Source of the DNA: Myxococcota bacterium
GTDB lineage: Bacteria > Myxococcota > Polyangia > GCA-2747355 > JAKLHH01
Length of the DNA stretch: 5,526 bases
NCBI GenBank assembly: GCA_022710245.1
Contig: JAKLHH010000596.1
Coordinates: 1 to 5,526, forward strand
Direction: 5' to 3'
A model generated the notes under the pieces. It was given only the letters and a program-made list of their open reading frames with translations. It did no database searches and was not told where the DNA came from. Positions 1-5,379 of the stretch are shown here, piece after piece (positions within the stretch are counted from its first letter, which is position 1; every line of letters begins with the position of its first letter). Both the position numbers and the translations under genes were made by a program.

Positions 1-426
1 ACCGAGGCGAAGGGCGGCACCTGCGTCAAGCAGCTCGTGCTCACCGGCGCCGCGACGGACAAGGCGGTGCTCAAGGAGGTCGCGGAGGCCTACGTGCGCT
101 GCTGGAACAAGGCGCCCGCGGACAACCTGCTCTGCTACACCTTCAACACCTGCGCGATGACCGGGAGCCTGACCGACGCGGCGATCTGCACCTGGGTCTG
201 CAACAGCGCCGGCATCTCGGACTTCCCCACCTCCGCCGACCACGACACGGCGAAGGGCCTCTGCAAGTGCAGCATCTGGCAGGGTCAGTTCGTCTACCGG
301 CCCGACTGGAAGATCGGCAGCGTCATCGCCGGCAAGAAGGGGATCGTCTGCCTCACCTACGACAAGAACCCCTGGTACTTCGACGCGCTCAACGTCAACG
401 ACTGCCAGTACTACCCCCCGCCGTAG
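1..426 (+). CDS. Cys-rich, probably exported protein of unknown function (C-terminal part, 5' truncated)
   Basis: The frame is open from the first base to a TAG at 424-426, giving 141 residues. A GTG at position 37 could be read as a start, but the frame continues upstream with similar composition, so this is most likely the C-terminal part of a longer protein. It contains ten Cys (window residues 8, 34, 45, 51, 63, 67, 88, 90, 117, 135). The even number and wide spacing suggest disulfides in an exported protein. Aromatic and charged residues are common towards the end (FVYRPDWK, NPWYFD, CQYYPPP), as in a folded domain rather than a shadow frame. No family is recognised and no signal peptide can be judged because the N-terminus lies outside the window. 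It converges on the minus-strand gene ending at 537. Coding status is fairly sure; export is inferred. Confidence 0.75.
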   Translation, partial: TEAKGGTCVKQLVLTGAATDKAVLKEVAEAYVRCWNKAPADNLLCYTFNTCAMTGSLTDAAICTWVCNSAGISDFPTSADHDTAKGLCKCSIWQGQFVYRPDWKIGSVIAGKKGIVCLTYDKNPWYFDALNVNDCQYYPPP

Positions 427-438
427 CGGTCGCTGGTC

Positions 439-457
439 GCGGCCTCCGCGGGGCCGC
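439..457. terminator. Possible GC hairpin between convergent genes
   Basis: GCGGCC (439-444) and GGCCGC (452-457) form a 6-bp stem with a 7-nt loop, 12 nt after the stop of the first gene. No T-run follows, so it would be an atypical terminator. It overlaps the end of a fragment of the dispersed repeat (430-443), so it may simply be repeat structure. Confidence 0.3.
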
Positions 458-459
458 CC

Positions 460-576
460 TACCCCTTCGTCACCTTCAGCGACGGTAGCGAGAGCGCCTA
501 CCCCTTCGTCACCCTCAGCGACGGCAGCGAGAGCGCCTACCCCTTCGTCACCCTCAGCGACGGCAGCGAGAGCGCG
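460..576. repeat. Three tandem 39-bp units duplicating a gene's 3' end and stop codon
   Basis: Units lie at 460-498, 499-537 and 538-576. Units 2 and 3 differ only at the last base; unit 1 differs from unit 2 at two bases. Read on the minus strand each unit is 13 codons, ALSLPSL(R/K)VTKG followed by TAG. The unit nearest the gene supplies the real C-terminus and stop of the 537-1688 gene; the other two lie beyond the stop and stay in the same frame. The array is therefore a tandem amplification of the gene's tail plus its stop. Near-identity of the units suggests it is recent or kept homogeneous. Confidence 0.95.
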
Positions 577-1688
577 CCCCGAGCCGGGACCTCGATCGCC
601 TCGGGCGCCCCCTCGAGGCGCACCGCCGCCGAGCTCCACACCTTGAGCACCAGCAGGTAGCGCCCCGGGAGCACGCCAGCGAGGCGCGCGGCGCCGCGCT
701 GCACGTCGGCGGCCCGGTGGACGAAGGAGAGGTTGCGGTAGACGAGGAAGGGATCGCGGGCGATCGCCGCCGCTCCGAGAGCGGCGGGGAAGAGGTAGGC
801 GCGCGCCCGCGCACCGGGCGGCAGCGTGATCTTCAGCGTGAGCTGACGGAGGCCGAGCGGCGACGAGCACCAGGGGCCGAGCGCGTCCCGCGTGCGCGCG
901 GGGCTCGCCGCGGCCCTGCTCGTCGCCGGCGCCGCGGAGGGGCCGCCGCCCGTCGCGCCGCTCGCGAGCGCCCGGCGGCAGAGCGCGTCTCGAGCGCCGC
1001 GAGCGCCGCGCCCGGCGGCGAGGAGGACGCGGCTGCCCGCGAGGGCGACGGGGTCGATCAGGCGGTCCAGCTCGGCGCCGCGCAGGTGGCGCTCGGCGGC
1101 GGCCGCGTCGCCGGCGAGGAAGCTGTACCAGGCGAGCTGCCAGCGCGCCCAGGGCGAGCTCCAGCGCGTGAGCTCGGTGAGCGCCTTGCGGAGCTCGCCG
1201 CCGCAGGCGAGGTCGCCGGCGATGCTGGCGACGACGGTGCCGCGGCCGTGCGCGTGCGAGTGCGGGACCAGGCGCTCGAAGCGGCGGCGGAGCGCGGCGC
1301 TCTGCGAGAGCCAGGCGCGCGCGCCGGCGCCGCAGAGATCGCTCCCCACCTCGACGCGCTGCCCAGAGAGGAGGCTGACGCGGAGCGCGGGGCGCTCCGG
1401 GCCGCGGTGCGCGGCCATCGCCTCGGCGACCCGCCCGAGGAGGTGGCCGAGGTAGAAGCGCGGCCGCTTCTCCCGCGGGTCGGGGATGGTGGCGGCGAGC
1501 CGCGCGGCCTCGGCGAGGCGGCCCGCCTTGAGCAGGCGCTCGAGCTCCTGTCCCTGCACCTGGAGCGTGCGCGCCTCGCGGTCGGCGGCGCTGGCGGCGG
1601 CTCCTCCGTCGGGGCTGGCCGCGTCGGCGCGTGCGCAGCCGGACGAGGACGAGGCCGCCAGGGCGAGGAGCGCGAAGAGAGGAAGCAC
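537..1688 (-). CDS. Putative lipoprotein of unknown function, helical repeat-like core with C-terminal beta domain
   Basis: The frame runs to a TAG at 537-539. It is open far upstream, but the N-terminal hydrophobic stretch LPLFALLALAASSSSGC followed by a low-complexity Ala/Gly/Ser linker looks like a lipoprotein signal with Cys18, so I place the start at the GTG at 1688 (383 aa). That start is weak: there is no Shine-Dalgarno, the n-region has no Lys or Arg, and the -3 lipobox residue is Ser. Residues 36-240 are mostly helical with alternating Ala/Leu/Arg, loosely like TPR-type repeats (ERLLKAGRLAEAARLA; LAWYSFLAGDAAAAERHL). Mature Cys at 119, 162, 237 and 274 may pair. Residues 280-383 look beta-rich, with LPGRYLLVLKVW resembling carboxypeptidase-regulatory-like folds. 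No family is recognised. It is divergent from the 1743-1910 gene and convergent with the first gene. Its last codons are the source of the 39-bp tandem array. Confidence 0.7.
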   Translation of the reverse strand: MLPLFALLALAASSSSGCARADAASPDGGAAASAADREARTLQVQGQELERLLKAGRLAEAARLAATIPDPREKRPRFYLGHLLGRVAEAMAAHRGPERPALRVSLLSGQRVEVGSDLCGAGARAWLSQSAALRRRFERLVPHSHAHGRGTVVASIAGDLACGGELRKALTELTRWSSPWARWQLAWYSFLAGDAAAAERHLRGAELDRLIDPVALAGSRVLLAAGRGARGARDALCRRALASGATGGGPSAAPATSRAAASPARTRDALGPWCSSPLGLRQLTLKITLPPGARARAYLFPAALGAAAIARDPFLVYRNLSFVHRAADVQRGAARLAGVLPGRYLLVLKVWSSAAVRLEGAPEAIEVPARGALSLPSLRVTKG

Positions 1689-1730
1689 GGAGAGAGCGGC
1701 CCGACCCTGGTGCGAGGCAGCGCGGCCGGC

Positions 1731-1736
1731 TATGCT
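1731..1736 (+). promoter_or_regulatory. Candidate -10 box of a leaderless promoter
   Basis: TATGCT stands out in very GC-rich DNA and lies 6 nt before the ATG at 1743. That is the spacing at which transcription would start at or next to the ATG, and no Shine-Dalgarno is present. A convincing -35 is lacking: 17 nt upstream is TGGTGC. The placement suggests a leaderless mRNA; this is inference. Confidence 0.4.
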
Positions 1737-1742
1737 TTGCGC

Positions 1743-1910
1743 ATGAAGCTCAAGCGCAGCCTCTTCTTCGCGGTCCTCGGCGCGCTCCTCGGCGTCGGGG
1801 TAGCGCTCATCCTTCGCCGCACGGGCGGTGGCTGACCGATGACCTGCAACCCGGTGGTCACCGGGATCATGGGCGCGGTGGTCGGCGTCACCCTCGGCAC
1901 GAGCAAGTAA
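1743..1910 (+). CDS. Candidate small membrane selenoprotein, UGA-Sec at codon 31 (DUF6132-like)
   Basis: Translating from ATG 1743 gives MKLKRSLFFAVLGALLGVG..., a positive N-terminus and one clear membrane helix (about residues 6-24). Codon 31 is TGA (1833-1835), and the same frame continues with PMTCNPVV... and a second hydrophobic Gly-rich stretch (38-52) to TAA at 1908-1910: 55 residues if TGA is decoded. From memory of DUF6132-type small membrane proteins, which have a helix, a Gly-rich turn, a Cys-Pro-x-Thr-x-Asn-Pro motif and a second Gly-rich helix, the TGA falls where the conserved Cys precedes Pro. U31-P-M-T-C35 would then be a Sec/Cys redox or metal pair. A SECIS-like hairpin follows at 1850-1865. 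The alternative is two small ORFs (1743-1835, and 1839-1910 restarting at ATG) or a nonsense mutation. The second helix lying in the same frame without its own ribosome site argues for one protein. The genome must also have selA/selB/selC, which cannot be seen here. Function is unknown. Confidence 0.6.
1843..1872 (+). promoter_or_regulatory. Bacterial SECIS-like stem-loop downstream of in-frame UGA
   Basis: CCCGGU (1850-1855) pairs perfectly with ACCGGG (1860-1865), closing the 4-nt loop GGUC (1856-1859). Twenty nucleotides separate the UGA (ends 1835) from the loop. Below the upper stem an imperfect helix continues: A1848-T1867, G1846-C1868, T1845-A1869, C1844-G1871 and C1843-G1872, with C1847 and T1870 bulged and A1849/A1866 mismatched. 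Bacterial SECIS elements are known to lie inside the coding region just 3' of UGA, with a small apical loop carrying G at its first positions and a bulged base below. The fit is good but short GC hairpins are common in this DNA. TGACC (1840-1844) could compete by pairing with GGTCA (1856-1860). Confidence 0.55.
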
Positions 1911-1912
1911 CT

Positions 1913-1948
1913 GGAGCGGCGCCGCCCAGGTGGGGCGGTCGGGCGAAC
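1913..1948. repeat. Dispersed GC-rich repeat, copy A, forming the convergent gap
   Basis: GGAGCGGCGCCGCCCAGG, then a GGTCGGGCG core, matches the copies at 4949-5000 and 5001-5053 over about 30 bases; the 3' arm (GCCGCGACCA) is missing here. It fills almost the entire gap between the two convergent stops at 1910 and 1949. Confidence 0.7.
1922..1938. terminator. Candidate bidirectional terminator hairpin
   Basis: CCGCCC (1922-1927) pairs with GGGCGG (1933-1938) around a 5-nt loop, and G1921-T1939 can add a wobble pair. It lies between the stops of two convergent genes, 12 nt after one and 11 nt before the other. There is no T-tract on either side, so intrinsic termination is uncertain; the hairpin is part of the dispersed repeat. 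Confidence 0.4.
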
Positions 1949-3418
<1,470 letters not shown>

Positions 3419-3424
3419 CGGAGA

Positions 3425-3430
3425 CTCCTT
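3425..3430 (-). promoter_or_regulatory. Strong ribosome binding site for the HtrA gene
   Basis: AAGGAG on the minus strand, 6 nt before the ATG at 3418. It is one of only two clear Shine-Dalgarno sites in the window and fixes the HtrA start. It lies in the 19-nt gap after the HAD stop. Confidence 0.8.
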
Positions 3431-3437
3431 GCGTGCT

Positions 3438-4214
3438 TCAAGAGCGGGGAGAGTCGAGCAGCTCGCGCAGACGCGCCGGCGAGAGCTCGAGGAGGCTCGA
3501 GACCACCAGGTCTGCGCCGGCGACGGCGGCGGGTGCGGTGAAGGGGCCAGGCACGGCCACGCAGCGCGCGCCCGCGGCGAGCGCGGCCGCCACGCCGGCC
3601 GGCGAGTCCTCGAGGACGACGCAGCGCCCCGGGCTCGCGCCGAGGCGGCGCGCCGCGAGGAGGAAGATATCGGGGTCCGGCTTGCCGCGCGTGACCTCCT
3701 CGCTGCCGACCCGCACCTCCAGCGCGTCGGCCAGACCGAGGCGCTCGAGCACCAGCGCGATGAGGGACGCCGGCGAGCTCGACGCCACCGCGCGGGGCAC
3801 CCCGGCCGCGGCCAGCGCGCGCACCAGCTCGCGGGCTCCGGGCAGCGGCTGCACCCCCTGCGCGTAGAGATCGCGCAGGATCGCCAGGCGCTCCTCGAGG
3901 AGGACCGCGTGGTCCTCGGCGAGGCCGTAGCGAGCGGCGTAGATGGCGATCACCTCGCGCGGGTGCCGGCCCATGGTCTGCGCCTTCAGCGCCGGGTCGT
4001 AGCGGTGGCCGCGGACGGCGAGCAGGCGGCGCGCCGACTCGGTCCAGAGCGGCTCGGTGTCGGCCAGCAGACCGTCGAGATCGAAGATCACGGCGAATTG
4101 TTGGTCGCGGCAGCTTCCCACCACCGCCCGACGTGTGGGGCGCCGCGACAATTCGCCCTTCACCGCGGAGCGCCCGTAGGGCGCGAGCAGGGCGAATTCG
4201 CGCGGCGTGGTCAT
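3438..4214 (-). CDS. HAD superfamily subfamily IA hydrolase (phosphoglycolate phosphatase / beta-PGM-like)
   Basis: A cytosolic Mg-dependent phosphohydrolase or phosphomutase of 258 residues if it starts at ATG 4214. All four HAD motifs are present: motif I FDLDGLLADTE (nucleophile Asp45, acid Asp47), motif II ASSS (about 144-147), motif III Lys178 in RGKPDPDIF, and motif IV LEDSPAG (Glu202, Asp203). The helical C1 cap lies between motifs I and II (about 55-125). GKPDPDIF and EDSPAGV are typical of the beta-phosphoglucomutase and sugar-phosphatase branch; the substrate cannot be told. Residues 1-39 are not part of the HAD fold and are encoded almost entirely by palindromic repeat DNA (4092-4199). 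The real start may be later: GTG codons 18, 31, 32 and 42 are in frame, and GTG42 would give MIFDLDG. None has a good Shine-Dalgarno. It is 10 nt downstream of the membrane-protein gene and 19 nt upstream of htrA, consistent with an operon. Confidence 0.93.
   Translation of the reverse strand: MTTPREFALLAPYGRSAVKGELSRRPTRRAVVGSCRDQQFAVIFDLDGLLADTEPLWTESARRLLAVRGHRYDPALKAQTMGRHPREVIAIYAARYGLAEDHAVLLEERLAILRDLYAQGVQPLPGARELVRALAAAGVPRAVASSSPASLIALVLERLGLADALEVRVGSEEVTRGKPDPDIFLLAARRLGASPGRCVVLEDSPAGVAAALAAGARCVAVPGPFTAPAAVAGADLVVSSLLELSPARLRELLDSPRS
4092..4157. repeat. Palindromic repeat (copy D) inside the 5' end of the HAD gene
   Basis: GGCGAATTG (4092-4100) and CAATTCGCC (4149-4157) are a perfect 9-bp inverted pair. 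Nested inside are TCGCGGC (4105-4111) with GCCGCGA (4142-4148), and CCCAC (4117-4121) with GTGGG (4135-4139), so the element can fold into one long interrupted hairpin. The inner arms and the CCGCCCGAC core resemble the inverted form of the repeats at 4949-5053. Confidence 0.75.
4150..4198. repeat. Second inverted repeat overlapping the first, at the HAD N-terminus
   Basis: AATTCGCCCT (4150-4159) pairs with AGGGCGAATT (4189-4198), and an inner 6-bp hairpin is formed by GCGCCC (4170-4175) and GGGCGC (4179-4184) around a 3-nt loop. With the previous element this makes three GGCGAATT boxes in alternating orientation (4092, 4150, 4191). The middle box can pair with either neighbour, so the two structures are mutually exclusive. 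Confidence 0.75.
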
Positions 4215-4224
4215 CAGCGGCCGC

Positions 4225-4698
4225 TCAGGTGGTCTGCGGGGCCCTGGTCTGCGGGGCCCTGGGCCGCGGACGGGTGAGGAGGCTGCTCCCCAGCGCGGCG
4301 AGGAGCAGCACGCCGGCGATGATCACGATCGCGGAGCGCTCGTAGGCGAGCTTGCTGCCGATGGCGCCGATCGAGAGCGCGACCAGGACCAGGGTGGTGC
4401 GCCGGGCGCGACGGAGGAGGAGCAGCCCCACGCTGACGAGCTGCAGCAGGGCGGAGGTCAGCACGGCGATCGCGAGCGCCAGCTCGCGGGTGCCGACCTT
4501 GCCCACCTTCGCGGTGGCGGCCGCGTGCTCGCGGGCGCGCTCGTCGGGCGGCGCCAGGTCGCTGCTCACCGAGGAGAGGTCGCCGACGTCGTCGTGCGCC
4601 TTCATCTCGTGGAATTTCGCGCTCACCACCCCCAGCGCGCCGAGCAGGAGGTGGATGACCGCGCTCGCGACCAGCAGTATCGCTGCGATGAATCGCAT
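4225..4698 (-). CDS. Four-helix membrane protein of unknown function
   Basis: A 157-residue protein from ATG 4698 to TGA 4225-4227. Predicted membrane helices by hydrophobicity: about 3-27, 72-96, 101-119 and 122-141. The loop at 28-70 is hydrophilic and acidic (KAHDDVGDLSSVSSD) with a charged, Ala-rich part. The C-terminal tail is basic and Pro-rich and ends in a duplicated pentapeptide, RAPQT-RAPQT, encoded by a perfect 15-bp direct repeat. No family is recognised. No clear Shine-Dalgarno precedes the ATG. It is the first gene of the presumed operon with the HAD phosphatase and HtrA, and is divergent from the 4785 gene across an 86-bp region. Overall hydropathy and the positive N-terminus support real coding over the overlapping frames. 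Confidence 0.8.
   Translation of the reverse strand: MRFIAAILLVASAVIHLLLGALGVVSAKFHEMKAHDDVGDLSSVSSDLAPPDERAREHAAATAKVGKVGTRELALAIAVLTSALLQLVSVGLLLLRRARRTTLVLVALSIGAIGSKLAYERSAIVIIAGVLLLAALGSSLLTRPRPRAPQTRAPQTT
4230..4259. repeat. Perfect 15-bp tandem duplication in coding sequence
   Basis: TGGTCTGCGGGGCCC occurs at 4230-4244 and again at 4245-4259. It keeps frame and duplicates RAPQT at the C-terminus of the membrane protein on the minus strand. It looks like replication slippage. Confidence 0.95.
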
Positions 4699-4703
4699 GG
4701 CCA

Positions 4704-4720
4704 GTGGAAAGTTCTTCCAC
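4704..4720. promoter_or_regulatory. Possible operator: inverted repeat in the divergent promoter region
   Basis: GTGGAA (4704-4709) and TTCCAC (4715-4720) form a perfect 6-bp inverted repeat with a 5-nt AGTTC spacer. It lies 6 bp upstream of the ATG at 4698, in the 86-bp gap between divergent genes. A minus-strand -35-like TTGACG (4739-4734) would put a weak -10 (AAGAAC, 4716-4711) inside the repeat, so a bound repressor could block it. No known regulator's consensus is recognised. Confidence 0.35.
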
Positions 4721-4758
4721 AGTCCTCTGGCACCGTCAAGGACTTCACCGGTAGGCTG

Positions 4759-4767
4759 TGCTATGAC
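4759..4767 (+). promoter_or_regulatory. Candidate extended -10 promoter for the 4785 gene
   Basis: TGCTATGAC fits the extended -10 form TGnTATnnT with the last base changed. It lies 17 nt before the ATG at 4785 and puts the transcript start near 4774, just before the AGGAG. No good -35 is visible. Confidence 0.35.
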
Positions 4768-4774
4768 AGGGGCC

Positions 4775-4779
4775 AGGAG
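4775..4779 (+). promoter_or_regulatory. Ribosome binding site for the 4785 gene
   Basis: AGGAG is followed by 5 nt and then ATG at 4785. This supports that start rather than the many alternative frames here. Confidence 0.7.
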
Positions 4780-4784
4780 TCGGG

Positions 4785-5375
4785 ATGCCTAGCGGAGCGG
4801 TGCCGCCCAGATCCGCCGGCGCGCGGTCGCGCCTCTCCGTCACGGCCGGCCTGGTGCTGCTGCTGATCGGCGGCTGGAGCCTCTTCGGAGGAGGCTGCAC
4901 CATCGTCGCCGCCGGGGCGCTGCAGGCCGCCCGCAGCGGGCTCGCCCTGAGCGGCGCCGCACAGGTCGGGCAGTCGTGCGGAGCGGCCGCGACCAAGAAA
5001 TGGAGCGGCGCCCAGGTCGGGAGGTCGGGCGGTGCCGCCGCGACCAGCGACTTCGAGGAGCAGCGCCTGCCCCTGGAGCTGCAGGGCCAGGACGCCGGGC
5101 CGACACCTCGCTCGCGCTCCGCGCTGGCCTTCGCGCTCGTGGGAGGGCTGGTGCTCCTCGGCGGGGTCGCCTGCGTGGTGGCCGGGATCCTGGTCGTGGT
5201 CGCGCGCGGGCGCGCCATGAGCGCCCTCGCCGCGGCCCTGGTCGCCGCCGGGGAGCTCCTCTCGCTCGTGCTGCTCGGCTTCAGCTGGGCGGGGGTGGCG
5301 AAGCTCGCCCTGGTGGCGCTGGCGCTCTGGGGGGCATGGGTCAGCGTGCCGGTCAGGGAAGCGGACCTGGTCTGA
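4785..5375 (+). CDS. Four-helix membrane protein of unknown function carrying a translated DNA repeat
   Basis: A 196-residue protein starting at ATG 4785 behind a good Shine-Dalgarno and ending at TGA 5373-5375. Predicted helices: about 18-45 (with a GGGC motif at Cys38), 113-139, 144-167 and 170-188. Residues 56-89 are unlike the rest: two copies of a Gly/Ala/Ser peptide, SGAAQVGQSCGAAATKK then WSGAQVGRSGGAAATSD, encoded by two head-to-tail copies of the dispersed GC-rich repeat, with a 3-bp length difference that keeps frame. The repeat therefore lies in the extramembrane loop between helices 1 and 2. No family is recognised; paired N- and C-terminal hydrophobic blocks could be a small envelope scaffold, but that is a guess. 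It is divergent from the minus-strand operon and converges on lgt with only 4 bp between stops. Confidence 0.78.
   Translation: MPSGAVPPRSAGARSRLSVTAGLVLLLIGGWSLFGGGCTIVAAGALQAARSGLALSGAAQVGQSCGAAATKKWSGAQVGRSGGAAATSDFEEQRLPLELQGQDAGPTPRSRSALAFALVGGLVLLGGVACVVAGILVVVARGRAMSALAAALVAAGELLSLVLLGFSWAGVAKLALVALALWGAWVSVPVREADLV
4949..5000. repeat. Dispersed GC-rich repeat, copy B (in coding sequence)
   Basis: It starts GAGCGGCGCC, has a CAGGTCGGG core and ends GCCGCGACCA. It is immediately followed by copy C in the same orientation. It differs from C by a 3-bp insertion and several substitutions. Confidence 0.85.
5001..5053. repeat. Dispersed GC-rich repeat, copy C (in coding sequence)
   Basis: It has the same order of blocks: GAGCGGCGCC, CAGGTCGGG, GTCGGGCGG and GCCGCCGCGACCA. 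The 14-mer GCCGCGACCAGCGA at 5037-5050 recurs inverted at 430-443, just after the first gene. GGCGCC and GCCGCCGC near the two ends give partial dyad symmetry. Confidence 0.85.
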
Positions 5376-5379
5376 ACGC

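Noticed and set aside
460..576. CRISPR-like array
   Set aside because: The units are contiguous 39-bp tandem copies with no spacers, and they are explained by duplication of a gene's 3' end.
717..1835. Long plus-strand open frame ending in the sequence of the small membrane protein
   Set aside because: The part upstream of 1743 is Arg/Ala/Glu-rich shadow sequence antisense to the lipoprotein gene; only the segment from ATG 1743 has a membrane-helix and promoter pattern.
1839..1910. A separate 23-residue gene starting at ATG 1839 (MTCNPVV...)
   Set aside because: It has no ribosome site of its own, starts 3 nt after the TGA in the same frame, and makes more sense as the second half of the 55-codon protein. 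It remains the main alternative to Sec decoding.
4150..4199. Similarity of GAATTCGCCCT / AGGGCGAATT to the flanks of a common TA-cloning vector site
   Set aside because: The sequence between and around is native-looking coding DNA, the boxes do not match the vector flanks exactly (a T is missing and a G replaces C), and a third box at 4092 belongs to the same palindrome family.
4728..4745. Sigma-54 promoter suggested by CTGGCACC
   Set aside because: The TGGCAC is present, but at the -12 position the needed GC of TTGCA is absent (AGGAC instead).
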